A stretch of 64,000 nt of DNA, taken from Cerioporus squamosus. Lineage: Eukaryota; Basidiomycota; Agaricomycetes; Polyporales; Polyporaceae. Positions within the stretch are counted from its first letter, which is position 1; the number at the start of each line of letters is the position of its first letter. Below the pieces are notes generated by a model. The model made no database searches. It had not been told where the DNA came from and was given only the letters and a program-made list of their open reading frames with translations. Of this stretch, positions 1 to 11,745 are shown piece by piece. Both the position numbers and the translations under genes were made by a program. The stretch is from positions 1-64,000 of the forward strand of contig JABYQS010000070.1 of the NCBI GenBank assembly GCA_022592435.1, in the 5' to 3' direction.

Positions 1-356
1 CTCAGTTACTGCACCCGTCCCCAAGGCTCCTCACTTCGCTGTGTCGCAATAAGATGAGGAGTAAGAACCACAGGCAGTACGTACTGCTATGAGAACGGAA
101 CACGACCAGGGACCGCAGGGGGAAACCGGTAGGATGCATGACTTCCGTTTCCAATTCGGCTGCTATAATACACGACATGAGAAGTAACAATCGGGGTAAC
201 CTACCTTGACTAACGCTACAATGTGCGGTATACGATAAGCGATAAGCGATATGCAAGTAATGCCCTATGTGAGACAGACAGCGATGAGTGCCCGTGAGAG
301 GTCTGTTGCAAGCAAGTATGGGGGTATGCGGAAGCGCGGGGATATGTGGGGAAGTG
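1..356. other. No gene recognised
   Basis: I see no convincing coding sequence here. The stretch lies beyond the 3' end of the RAD52 gene and probably holds its 3' untranslated region and intergenic DNA. Confidence 0.5.
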
Positions 357-2772
357 TTAGGGAGCCCGAAGAATGGGGCTGCGATCCAGAAGAATCAAGA
401 GACGTCCATGGTCTCGATGTCCGAACGAAGATTGCAACTGCATCCACGAAAAATTCCCAGAAGGATCATCCATGGCGAGGGCGCTTGACGTCCCCTCTTC
501 GCCAAGCTCCAGGGCTGCGAATGGCTCCCGCTTGGCCTGCGCACCACTGCTCGTAGGCGGGTTCTGCAGCCCCATTCCCTGCGGTGGTCGACGCGCCTGC
601 GCGATGCCCCTGTGCGATCTGACCTCAGTTGCCGTCTGACGCAGCAGCGAGGAAACGGGGACGTACTGCATTATTTCTGCATTGCGCTTGAGAGCGTTCC
701 CGCTTGAATTCGAGCTCGAACTCGAACTTGCACCCGGGTTCACACCACGCGATGGCATCTGTCCTTGTGCCTGTGATTGGGCGGAGGACTGTGAGCGAGT
801 AGAGCTTCCATTCGCGTGCTGCGTCATCTATATGAGTACTGTGGACCGGGTCAATGGAAAGAAAGGAGACGTACCCCAGACGGGAAGCTGAAGCCTCCGC
901 CCATGGACGGCGTCCGCGCACGTTCGCCCGAGGCCGGCCCGCCTGGGCGTGCACTGCTACCAGGCGGGAGGTTCTGGTTCTGCTGCGATGTTCCGCCAGC
1001 TGACGAACCCGACATGGTGCGACCACGCTGCGGCTGCTGAGGCGGCTGCTGAAGTTGCGGGAGAACCTTTACATGGGCATGCTGCCCAGAAGTAGTGGCA
1101 GGGTTGTGGGGGGCGACAACCGCACTCGGGCGTGTATCGGATGGGGCCATCGAGACGTCTTCCATATCGACCGCGGTAGTGCCCTCTTCGAAGTCTATCG
1201 GGCCGCCGACACCCTCGTCAAGGGCGGAGTAATCAAGGTTCGCGAAGTATGCGTCGTCGTCGGAGTTGAGGAGAAGATCGTCCGAGTCTGGAGCCTTCGA
1301 CAAAGGGGCGACCGCTTGGGGAGCGGCATGGCTCACTACGCCCAAGCTCGACGCTGCCTGAGCTTGGACTGCTGCCGCCGCACGTGCTGCCTCTTCCTCC
1401 CGTCTCTGGGCCTCCTGCGCTTCCTGGATGGCTTTCAGCCGCGCGTGCCGCTCCGCGTTCCTCTGTACCATTCCGCCTCCATTGAGTGGAGCATGGGACT
1501 GCACTTGCGCCGACCGCCCGAGACCGGAGGGTCCACCAGGCGTCTGAATGGGAGTATGCAGTCCAGTAGCGGTCATTGGTGCCTTGCCCTTCGCGTTCGG
1601 CGTGGACATCGCGTTCGGTTGAGGCATAGGGCGATGCGGGACTTGGGGAGGTGGGGGCATTGATGATGCATCTGGGTCCGGTTTGATGATGGGTCGTGAA
1701 GGACCTGCGGCAGATGTCGATGCATAGGATGTGGAGGCGGATGAAGATCCAGAAGTTGAGGCTTGCGGTGGGTGGGCAGCGGGCGGTTTCGGCTCCTCAA
1801 ACTCAGGGCGGCGGTGTAAGTCGCTCCTGTCAAACTTTGGCTGTATCGACACAGATTGACATGCCTATTAGATCGAGCTCGTCGACAAAGGCAATTCAAT
1901 CAGCCTACCGGTGGCACCTTGATCTTGGTGACTTCCTGGGTATATGATTTGTCGTACAAACAGTTGCCGAGCAGATTTCCGAAGTTACGCAGCGTGCGCT
2001 TGACTGCATCCGTAACCGCCTCCTTCTTGCACTATATGCGCATGAACATACTGATATCAGGTATACGGACACGACATACCTTGTCGAGAGCCTGTCCCTT
2101 GCTCTTGGAATTCTCCAGTAACCCGTACCCAACGTCCTCGTGGAAGACACCGTCCCTCAGCGTAACCCGCACGATCGCCGTCACTCCGACGTTGAAGCGC
2201 CTCGACTCTTCACTGTAGTCGATGAAGTCGGTCGTGATGTTGACAACGTTCGAGCTCCACCCGTTGAAACCAAACCTGAATGGTACCATGTCAGTCGAGT
2301 GCGCTTCATGCGAACCTTAGAGCTCGGGAAACATTTATGATAGCACATGCACAGAGCACTCACACTTCGTTCGCAAGGTTGATGATCTTCCACCCTGAGA
2401 TCATAAGCATATGAGTACATAAGAGCCCCAGAGTTCCACGACATACGCACCTTCGGCATATGTCAACTTCGGTCCTCCTCCCGGTCCAGGTCTCTGGGAG
2501 ATGTACTCCGGTCCAAGCTTCTTATTTAGCTTCACCTGAAGCTCCGCGATCTTGTTGGCGCTCTCCTGACTGATGTCCGCAAACGAAGGCTCTGAGAAGA
2601 ACGAGGACTGCTGTGTGCTAAACGCGTTCGTGAACGTCCCATGCATTTGCGGGGCGAAGGCCATGGGTCCGTGCGTAGAGATGTTGAGTGGTTGTCCAAA
2701 GGGACCTCGAGGAGACTGAGCCTGCATGTACGAATCAACTAGATGGCCGCTGAACGAGCCCGCCGTTGACAT
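357..2772 (-). CDS. RAD52: RAD52 homologous-recombination mediator
   Basis: Rad52 loads Rad51 onto RPA-coated single-stranded DNA and anneals complementary strands during double-strand-break repair in the nucleus. The N-terminal half reads as the conserved Rad52/Rad22 annealing domain. Exon 1 (from 2772) contains [20 protein letters not shown]. After a short intron come [10 protein letters not shown] and [17 protein letters not shown], then [21 protein letters not shown] and an exon with [20 protein letters not shown]. The long C-terminal part (from about 1850 down to 357) is Pro/Ser/Gln-rich and low in complexity, as expected for the Rad51/RPA-binding tail, and is split by a 45-nt intron at about 828-872. 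The product is roughly 700 residues, longer than yeast Rad52 because of the tail. The start at 2772 is the ATG that opens the first exon. The N-terminal identity is firm; the exact C-terminus is less certain. Confidence 0.92.
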
Positions 2773-4487
2773 CGATGCATGGAGTCAAGACGAGGAAAGC
2801 AAGAAAGGCAGGCAGTCGGTGCCGTCGAGGTCAAGGTTCGGAATACCAGTAAGCGCCGACACGCGTCGCGTACTGGTCCCGTGAGAACCAGAAATTTGCA
2901 CGTGAGTAAACAACTCCGTCTTAATCGGACCCTGATATGAGACGCCATGTCCTCTACCAGCCTCTACCCTCACCACCACCCGCTGAGCCAGCAGTATTGC
3001 GCCCAATATCTTCGGAGACAATATCATGGGACATCATGTACTAGCCCTCAATTTCCAGCCAATTTTCTGGTTGCTAGGCCCTGTAGGATCGCTAGTAAGT
3101 ACTAGTGAGCCGCGATCGAAAGTACAACGTCTTTGGTCCCATTCGATCCCAATATTGTGAGTACGTCCAGCAATACATCTACTGCTCAGTGATTGCAGTC
3201 TGAGTCTAATGCCAGCGAACAGGACATGACGCGATAACAACGCCATTACGCAACGGCGGTATCTAGTTCCAACGATCCCCGTACATGACCGGACAAGTTG
3301 CCGCCCAGCCTATGCCATTCGGAGACACGCATACGTTCCGCGTCATACAGTCATATTCAGCCCTTTCGTCGGTCGGGAAGCACTCCTCGTACAGCGGTTA
3401 AGCCTGCGCTTCTGGTCGTCGTGAGTTCGTGTCGCTGACAACGGTGGTAAGTGGATTGGTAGTCATCGATGCTCGACCAGTTTCGGGGGCCAAGCTTGCC
3501 TCACATGTCAAAAAGAAGCTCTTGTATCAGTATTCTCATGATGGGTTACACGCCCAGCATGCATATGGTATTGATCCACTTTCGCCAGACTTTCCTTGTA
3601 CTCCAGTGCTCATACTAGTTTTCCACCCGTGGCTTTGCCCCGTGGCGCGTGAGCCTTCGGCTCATCGTTACGTTGCTTCGCCTGCGGCTCAGTGTGCAAT
3701 AAGTATCTATTTCATTGAAGGGAACTTAGTGAATTTGTTGGCAGTAAGCCCCGTAGCTGCCCCCGTGAGCCTTTGAACACTTCAAGGATCATGATTTCAC
3801 CTAGACCTTGAATGCTTGAGGCAAGCTGAGTAAGTAGGGGGTCGGTATACTTAATACCACTTGGTGAAGGGCGGTCAATGTGGCAGGACTTGCAGAGTTG
3901 AAGGGCATTAGAACCCGTCAATGATGCGCACTGTGACCGATTAGTTACTGATCAGCCGGGGATAAGTAAGTCTGGGTAAGTAAGTACTTGTGATCAACCC
4001 ATCATAAGTCAGTACATAATAAGGCATGGTTGCTCAAATTTTCTTTGGGCTCCCTATCTTTGATCAGGACTCTGCGTAACACTTACGGCGTTGACAGCGG
4101 GACGCCGAGCGGAACTCGGCGTAAGACAGTCCAACTCGGAGGCCTCGCAAGCTCGGCCCAGCACCCAGAGCGCCTCGGCAACAGCGCACATGGCTGCCAC
4201 GTGGGACCCCCCCCGCTGCGCCATTAGTTATAGATATCGTAGGGGCGGCAAGCGCCAGTCCCCGACTCCGACGCAACTTGCTCGACAATAATTGTCTTCT
4301 GCCTGCGCAGATGGCCCTGCAAAGCAGGAGACCGGGGAACAGCATGATTAAGTATAATGTACACATTGGCTATGGGAAGGCTCGGCGCAGGGGCTCAAAG
4401 CCCAGTGTGAATAGGATTGAAACCGGCGAGACAGCTTGACAGTAGGCTCGCAGTGCCAGCCTCTAGTTCCTCGTCCCTCAGAATACA
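2773..4487. other. Gene-poor intergenic region before the transposon
   Basis: About 1.7 kb between RAD52 and the pogo-like element. Reading frames are short and show no recognisable family. Around 3630-3700 there is a GC-rich patch with small hairpins such as GAGCC-TTC-GGCTC, possibly a fragment of a short repeat. I cannot assign a function. Confidence 0.4.
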
Positions 4488-4489
4488 TA

Positions 4490-4512
4490 CTATGGGTGGC
4501 AAATAAGTGCAA
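4490..4512 (+). repeat. Left terminal inverted repeat of the pogo-like element
   Basis: 23 bp starting CTATGGGTGG, directly preceded by TA. It is the exact reverse complement of 8022-8044. Confidence 0.92.
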
Positions 4513-5170
4513 GCACTTGTCGGGTCACAGCCCTTAGAGCCCACCTCCCTGGGCCGTTTGCTTTCGGATTTTCGAGGTCGATGCAGATTTATGTCTTCTA
4601 GTGTCCTGCCAAGTCTGACAGTGTGCGGAGGAGTTCAGCAAGTAGCGGACAGCTCCCGGTGGAAGTGCGCACCTGAATGCAAGATTTCGGTCACTGCCTG
4701 TCACCCGGCACATTCAAGCTCCGCTCGGCATGCCTTATCAGGCAGGCGAAGCGCGAACGAAGTAACGATGTGACGATGCGCGAGGCAAGCCTAGCAATGC
4801 GGCTCGCGAGCCTCGAAGTCGTCCGAGCACCATATTTTGCCGTTCGTCGTCCACGCGTGAGCACTAACACTATGATACATATCCAAGAGACACTATGTAC
4901 ATAAGAATAAGTAGCTATCAATACAATGGCACCATTAGAAGCAACACTCTACTGTCTGGGAGATATAAGACTAGAACGCGCAGAGGGATACTGTAGATGT
5001 GCAAAGGGGTCCGCGGCATGTGCGCGTGTATCTCCCGAGTTGATGTTGGAATGCGCGATATTGGTAACATGTGTGAAGGGGTCAGTCGGGATGGGGGGTG
5101 GGACTAGGAAGGACACAGAGACAGCAGAATCGTGGGATGGTACAATTGGGGAAGGCCCTGCCAATGCATG

Positions 5171-7548
5171 CTAATGAGAGGGACCTGCCGCGTTGGGCGA
5201 TGCAGCATATGACGAAGGGAGAACGATTTGAGTGAGAGCGGGGGTTGCGCGCACATTAGTGTGCATGGCATCGGTGTCGCGGTGGGCAGCTCTCCCGCAT
5301 GATGGGTTGAAGATCTTGACATACCGTGGGTCCTCCTTCAGCTCTGGACTGTCCGAGAACTTGTTCTCTATGTCAGTGATGAGGTCCTTGCACTTGCGCT
5401 TGCTGTCGTATGGGAGGCCAAGGACTTGTGCGAGGTCAAGAAGCTCGGGGCGCTTCTTTGAGGACAGCGCGCCCGAGAACACGATCGGCTTGCCCTGCTC
5501 GATCATGATCTGCGTCTGCATTCGTCTCGTCTGTTCATCCTTCTCCTTCGCCACTCGCCTGCCCTCCTTGTCTTTGTCGTCCTGCTCCCTCTGTTGACGC
5601 AGGCGATCCTGCTCTGCAAAGACCTCCGCAGCCTTTGGTCCAGTCAAGAAGTTCTCCGTGCAACCGCGGAGGCGAGTCCGTCGAGGTGCCGCTGCCCGAG
5701 CGTCCTTGCGGTTCAGCATGTTCTTGAGCCGTCCAATCTCGGAGCCAGAGAACGCGCAATGGCTCTCAGCATTGATGCGCGCGGTACGTTCCTCTCGATA
5801 TTTTGCGTAGAGGCGATCGTAGTCATCCAACAGCATGTGCAGCTGCTCTGTCACTGGAGCGCGCTGGTTGAGAGCTGCAGGAATGAAGGGAAGGTCTTCG
5901 CAATGAGGTCTCGGAGTTACAGCAACAGCGGGGGAGGGAGAGGGTGGGGTGCACGTCGCATGGTTGCTGCTTGTCGTCGGGCTCGGCACTGGCTCGGGCG
6001 GTGGTACGTTCTCTTGCTCGACTTCCATCTGCTCACCCTCTACTGCATCCTCATCCCCATCCACATCTTCATCGTCCCAAATCCCATACTCCTCGTCAGC
6101 AATGTTGTTGTCTTCTTCGCCCAGCTCGACAGCGGCCTCTGCAGCACCAACAAGGCTCGGAGGACTGCTTGAAGTGTCGTCGGCAGGGGAAGTGGACTGG
6201 GATTCTGACTGCGGTTCATCACAGTGCGTACTCGAGTTTATTCCAGGGAAGGATGGTGGAAGATGGCCGTGAACAGACGTGCTGTGGCTCGGAGCGAAGT
6301 CGGTGTCAGGGAAGATGTCGGGATTGAAGGGCTCTAGGCCCGTCTTCCGCCATGCTGCTTTGATCAGCCTCTCCGTGACTGAGGCATTCCGAGCAGTCAT
6401 GTACTGCCGGACGACATCCTTGCGTTCCATGGGCTCATTAGTAGTTCGCAGAACTTCTTCGCAGATATCGAGCCACCGCGTCGAGAGTGGACCGAAAATG
6501 CCGACGTCAAGTGGCTGGAGCTTGTGGGTTGTATGGGCAGGTAGAACATAGAGATGGATGTTATGCGCGATAGCGAGGTCACTGAGCTCCTTCTGAATGT
6601 GAGAGCCGTGGCCGTCGAAGATGAGGAGGATTGGTTCTTCGTCGTTACCTGCGCGCGCACGAGCTTGCGGAATGAACGACTCTCGGAACCACTTGACGCA
6701 GTGGTCATCATCTGTCCAGCCATTCTCAGTTAGACCAATGCTATTCATGACAGTGTGAGACCCCCGTAATCATGCCTAGAACAGTTGAAAGCGTACCTGA
6801 TGTGTTCTGTTCCAGGAACATCAAACCATTCCTCCTCCCAGTTGCCACTCTGGAAGACGAAGCCCGGGGTGAGAGATTCCCCTGTGGATGACACAGTCTC
6901 GAGCACTGTGACGAGCTCAAGATTCGCGCTGCGGAGGTGGTAACGTGCTTCGTCATCTGCGGCGAAGAACATCTTCTTGTTCAGCTTTGTGCGCCCGCCT
7001 CCAAGTTGAATGCCTTTCTCGTCCATGTTGTACGTATTTTCCGGCTTGATTTGGTACTTGTCTTTGATCTCCTTGAGCTGACGGAAGTGGTCCTTGACAG
7101 TCGGCGCATTGAAGCACTTGGCGCGTGTCGGGCAGAGGTTATTTGGGCGTGAAAAGACAACATCCGGATGCCTCTTCCTGAACCCTTCAACCCAACGGCG
7201 GCACGGCCGCTTTCCGCACAGTTCCTCTGCCTTGACAAGCAGTGTCAACCGGGTGACTCCACGACCCTCCCTACCAAGAAGTTTCAGCCAGTCCACAACG
7301 GCCTCCTCCTGTTCGTCGCTGAGAAGCCGACGCTTCTTCTTGGTTTCAGAGCGTGACCTCGTCCTTCCGGTGCCGCGCCGCCAGAGTGTCCAGAAGTTCA
7401 CGCCATACTTCTCCGCTGCCCTTGTGTAGTTGGGTTTGATGGAACACGAGGTGTATTTCAGGGCTAGGGAGATGCGCGTCTCAAGGGGTGTGTCTTCTGG
7501 AAGATTGGCTTTCAAGGTGGTCTGCCGGCGAAGCTTCGGTTTTGTCAT
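5171..7548 (-). CDS. Pogo-like DDE transposase with CENP-B-type DNA-binding domain and SAP-like tail
   Basis: Cut-and-paste transposase of about 770 residues acting on the flanking inverted repeats. Exon 1 (7548 to about 6794) starts MTKPKLRR and carries a psq/CENP-B-type helix-turn-helix region, including GVNFWTLWRRGTGRTRS and RRWVEGFRKRHPDVVF. It also holds the first catalytic Asp in YNMDEKGIQLGG. A roughly 50-nt GT-AG intron near 6745-6793 joins TEHI to SIGLTENGWTDDD. Exon 2 has LLIFDGHGSH (second Asp) and LQPLDVGIFGPL (third Asp). Exactly 35 residues separate the last two, giving DD35D. An acidic Ser-rich linker and a Gln/Arg-rich coiled coil follow. The C-terminus has a SAP-like segment around LLDLAQVLGLPYDSKRK and DPRYVKIFNP. 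All catalytic residues are present and there is no frameshift. Confidence 0.9.
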
Positions 7549-8021
7549 GAGGCATGAGCGTGTGTGGGGGAAGCACGATGATTCTGAACACGCTCAGGCT
7601 GCACGGTCGCCCGGGCATGGTGGGCAGCCCCACCCAGGTCGTCTCGCTTAAGTACGGAGTTTAAATCACATTGTGGCAGATGTCACGCCCTACGCACATG
7701 TACTCGAATTCCCCTCCCATGTATCGCACTTCAGCCAATCGGGTCAGTTGGACTGGTAGGCCTGGTATGTTGAACAATGCCTGTGAAGTTAGAGAACCAA
7801 CCGTGAGGCTAGCGTCGAAAGATCTCATTAACGCCCGGAGGCAGGCGCTCACGAAGACTCCACCCCGACACTCGTACTCAAATCACTCTGCGGGATCTCG
7901 TCCTCTCGCATTGAAACTCTGTAAGTAGTGTCATGTATACCTCATACACCTATGATGCAAGTTGCAGGAATAATGGACCAGTGTAGACTGAGCTACGCGG
8001 ATTTTGCACTGTGTTGCCACT

Positions 8022-8044
8022 TTGCACTTATTTGCCACCCATAG
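8022..8044 (-). repeat. Right terminal inverted repeat of the pogo-like element
   Basis: Exact reverse complement of 4490-4512, followed by TA at 8045-8046. Just inside it, short GTGCAAA/GTGGCAA-like words recur, which may be subterminal transposase-binding repeats (inference). Confidence 0.92.
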
Positions 8045-8046
8045 TA

Positions 8047-8994
8047 GAGGCTGGTACTACCGAGCAGGGGGGGTGGCAGTGGTCTACCGTGAGAAAATCC
8101 TCTCTCGCTTTCAGGCCCTCGTCCACCTGGAACCGCAGGCTCAGCTGGATGTTACGCCGCATAATAACTACACGAGAATGATGTCGTGGCCTCGAGCAAC
8201 TTCGTTCACAATCCTAGCAGGTCGGAGGACGAGAGGATGAATAGGTATGAATTCTACGCGCGCCGAGGGAAGTTGTAGCGCCCATAAATGAGACTCCGAT
8301 CGTTCCCACCATCTAAAATTCGTACTCAGAAGTTCTCACGGTACATGTCTGCGACCCCCCCCCCCCTCACGTAGTACAAGCCTACTTGACAGGAAGTCGT
8401 ATGGCGCTGTAGTAGTACGAGAATATGACGATATGCTACCAGAACTCGAAGAATAATTCAATAAGTACAGCTCAATCGATCGGAGAAGGTGAGAGTACCG
8501 CATGTGCCAGTAAGTACCAGTGGCCAGGACTTGCGCTTACTAGCTAGCCTGAAGGGATTATCAATACAACGGCTCCGCAGATCCCCACAGCCTGAGGTAC
8601 TTGCTAGCATTGAAGAGAGAGTTATGGAGGTATGGGGGGACGAGGAACGACTGCAGGCTGGCAAGCGAGCCTACATACTAAGGTATGGGGGGACTAAGTA
8701 TTCGGAACTCGAGCTGAAGGCGCAACCGTCGGATGCATGTCGGCCTGGGGTCAACTGTAACATGCCTTGACGCTGCTTACTGCTGTTGACGAAGTGGCAA
8801 GGACTCGGCGGAATGAGTGCGATGTGGCGTGAGAGATTGATGCAACGAGGGATAGGGAGACAGTAGGCCGTTTCTACTGGACAAGATCCTCCTCCATCCG
8901 GAGTCGGGGACTCATGTCGATCAGCACGTCTCGCCTTTGAACTGCACCCTCGCTACCCTCAATCTGTTCGTCGGCAGCCTAACCATCGCTCGCA
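8047..8994. other. Intergenic region, no gene recognised
   Basis: About 950 bp between the transposon and the DUF6533 gene. It has a 12-nt poly-C run at about 8355-8366 and a moderately long frame at 8489-8770 with no recognisable domain. The final 150 bp probably holds the promoter and leader of the next gene. Confidence 0.4.
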
Positions 8995-10644
8995 ATGGCA
9001 GACTCCTCCTTCGCCTCCGTTCTTGACTCCGCGTAAGTGACACGGCATGACTCCATGCCCAGCCACTGATCAACATGGCATCGTGTCAAGTCGTGCTGTA
9101 GAGACGGCATACTTCGCTTCTGCAGGTATATACGCAACCCTTCCGGCTGACATGCGCTGAATCCTCATCTCCTCGCAGCGCTAATAGCTTACGAGTACTG
9201 CCTCACCTTTCACCGCGAAGTTCAGCAAATCTGGAGACGTGGGTTCTCCAGCTCAACATTCCTTTTCTACGCCGTTCGTTACCCCGCGGTCATAAGCCCG
9301 CTCTTTGTGATCCTAGATCTTTCGCCGTGGAACGGACAGTCTGATCGAGTAAGCTCTTCGAGCAGGACTGCTGTGGAATACTCCGGACTGACGCTTCTTC
9401 AGACGTGAGTCTTCGAGTCAGCTAATTGCCTCGCAACTGCGAGTAACGACCCAGAAACAGTTGTACTATCCTCGTTCGCAGCGAGATGGCCCTCAATGTT
9501 TTGCTTCTCAGCTCTGCGGCGTGTACGTTTACCATCTTTCTCTGTACTAAGAAGTAAATCTGATGACCTCTATCTTAGTGTTCTCTGCTCTCAGAGCATA
9601 TGCGCTATGCGGGCAAAACCTGACCATCCTCGTCTTGGTCTTGGTCTTGGGCCTGGTAAACCCGGCAATATCAGTAGTGAGCACGTTCCCATGCATATAA
9701 GCCAGTATCGCGTCGGCTGATATCCTGCGTTGCTTGATGCACATCAGTATACCTTCGTACAGAGTACGCCTTTCCTGATCACCGCCCCGCTCCAGGCATG
9801 CGGATTTTTGACGGTAATACCCCCAACCATCTATGAAAAGTATGTCTGCCTGCCCATCTGCCGATCTAGCAGCGCCTGACATTCATGCTTCAGCTGTTCG
9901 TGTTGCTCGCTACCCTCGACTCGTCGAGCCTGCAGATCTACTGACCACTGCTCTGTAGGGATGATTGGAGCACGAGCCTCTGCACTGCTCGCGGATGCCA
10001 TAGTGCTCATCGTCACATGGAAACGTACCTGGTCCATCCGCGCTGAGGTAGCGAGTTTCGCGCGCACGTCTAGTCTTACCCAGACCCTAATGAGAGACGG
10101 TGTGTCGCATTCCCGCACTACCGAGAGTTGCAGCTGACAATACGGCGATAGGCACAGCCTACTTCGTGTGAGTCGTTCTGTAAGGTGGGTAGTCTATCTG
10201 CTGACCATCCGTCCAGCGTGCTCCTGATCGTCAACTTGATCGGACTGGCCCTGATCAGACGTCTGGACCTCGTAGAACCAATGTCAACATGGATAGCTAT
10301 GTCTGTCTCCCCCCATCTGTCTGCACGTATAGCTCCTCCCTGACACGATGCCCGCCTCCAGCTTCACATCAATCCTCACCTCGCGCTTCATCCTCGACCT
10401 GCACGAAGCGTCCGACCGGCTCTGTGGGGACGACACGCGCTTCACCCATTTCGCGTCGCTCTCTATGCCAGTGTTCCGGCAGCCGACGAGCGGCCAAAGG
10501 AGCGTGTATGGGACCATCCTGACGGAGACGACCATGGAAGAGGACTGGGAAGAGAGCGATCTGGGCAGCGTTGAGTGGAAGGCGGTGGACGGGATGGGGA
10601 TGGAACCCGTACGAGCCATCGAGCCTGATGGCATGCCGGAGTAG
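8995..10644 (+). CDS. DUF6533 multi-pass membrane protein
   Basis: Member of the large agaricomycete family that starts with the DUF6533 domain and has about seven membrane helices; its function is unknown. Exon 1 gives MADSSFASVLDSA. The diagnostic exon (about 9180-9350) reads LIAYEYCLTFHREVQQIW and then FLFYAVRYPAVISPLFVIL, the YD-x-LTF-x-xEV-x-xIW signature. Further exons give LRAYALCGQNLTILVLVLVL (about 9580-9640), SALLADAIVLIVTWKRTWSI (about 9985-10045) and VLLIVNLIGLALIRRLDLV (about 10215-10275). The last exon has SFTSILTSRFILDLHEAS, a typical family ending, and then an acidic tail to the stop at 10642-10644. At least seven exons are needed and the middle junctions (9650-9960, 10280-10350) are uncertain. 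The family call is secure. Confidence 0.82.
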
Positions 10645-10750
10645 GTACCGCATTGTTATACCCGAGCGACTGGCAGGCGTAATGTACGACTACGTAGCCG
10701 ATCTGCGTACTAGTGAGGGTGGAACCCGTCAACGGGACGTTACGTCGAAG

Positions 10751-11745
10751 TCACTCTCCATTTGCGGAGATGTCTCGGTTACTCGCAGATCCTCCCATAC
10801 TGCGAACTGCACCGTTTTTGGAACAATGCGGTGGTCGCCGTGGTCGAGGGCTCAACGGTGTCAACCCGTCAGGACCAGGCGCACGATCTAGTATCGTCAA
10901 GCGCGGGAGATGTCTGGCTGCTAGCTCGGAAGTGCATGGTCGAGGTATGAGGGATATCCGCGCATCGATAGTTGTGAGCCTGTGGTCCGAGGCGGTCGCC
11001 TCCTCAGGCAGGGAGTGTCTCCCTCCATCCCTCGAGGGTGCCCTCGGTGAGTCGCGTAGTGCATGCATCGGTACATCGGTCGCGGAGCCTGCGGCGTCGG
11101 TAGATACGAGAGAACACTGGTTGCTATGGCCAGCAGCTGGACTTCCCTCTTCGCGTCTCAGCAGGGGCCCTCCCGAGGACGCTGAATTCGTAGACGATGT
11201 GAAATCTGCATATCGGTGAAATCGATTAGCATGATCCAAGGAAGAAAAGTCAAACAACAGTAACACTCACCGACTGGCACTGGCCGGATCTCGCCTCTCT
11301 TCGCCGCATGCATCCGTCTCCACCACCACCACGCCGTGCCAAGTACGAGCATCAGGAGCACGGCTCCTGCGATGGACACCGCAACGATCGCTCCTGGCAC
11401 CATCACTGGGGACCCTACAGGTGAGCCGAGTGAACCCTTGGGGCTCCCTATGATTTCAGGAGTCAGGCTGGATGAAGCCGAAGAGAACGTGGACGGCGAC
11501 GCGGATTGGACTAGGACGAGAGCAGATGATACCGTCACAAATTCTTCGAGCGAAGAGTTAGACGGTTTAAGTTGTTCGGGGTCATGAAGGTCTAGCAGTG
11601 AGTCGCCGCTGGAATGGGAAGCCCGGGAGTCGCGGTATCGAATGACCCAGCGGCCGGCGTCGTCTATAGTTGCCGCGACGACGAGCTGTGACGCGCTGGT
11701 GCCGAGCAAGACTACTGCAGCATAAGTCGAGCGTTGGAGCGGCAT
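10751..11745 (-). CDS. Single-pass membrane protein, function unknown
   Basis: I do not recognise a named family, but the layout is typical of basidiomycete surface proteins. An N-terminal extracellular part (from MPLQRSTYAAVVLLGTSAS, whose hydrophobic stretch could be a signal) is followed by a Ser/Pro/Gly-rich stalk around SPKGSLGSPVGSPVMVPG. Next comes one strong membrane helix, GAIVAVSIAGAVLLMLVLG, with AWWWWRR at its cytoplasmic edge, and a hydrophilic tail of about 150 residues. A 65-nt intron (11206-11270) with perfect GTGAGT and CAG ends joins RPVPV to DFTSSTNSASSGG. The frame stays open upstream to 11997, so an additional 5' exon or an earlier start is possible. Confidence 0.6.

Larger units (their letters stand above)
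4490..8044 (-). mobile_element. Complete pogo-like (Tc1/mariner superfamily) DNA transposon
   Basis: A 3,555-bp element bounded by perfect 23-bp terminal inverted repeats that begin CTATGGGTGGCAAATAAG, flanked on both sides by the dinucleotide TA (4488-4489 and 8045-8046). TA is the target duplication expected for pogo and Tc1/mariner elements. It contains one transposase gene on the minus strand with a single short intron and no visible frame break. About 680 bp lies between the left repeat and the stop codon, and about 470 bp between the start codon and the right repeat. Identical repeats and an open gene suggest recent insertion and possible activity (inference). Confidence 0.9.

Noticed and set aside
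3630..3700. Hairpin-rich GC patch as a structured RNA gene
   Set aside because: Only short local hairpins; no tRNA, 5S or snRNA signature.
8355..8366. Poly-C run as a functional element
   Set aside because: A simple homopolymer with no associated repeat or boundary.
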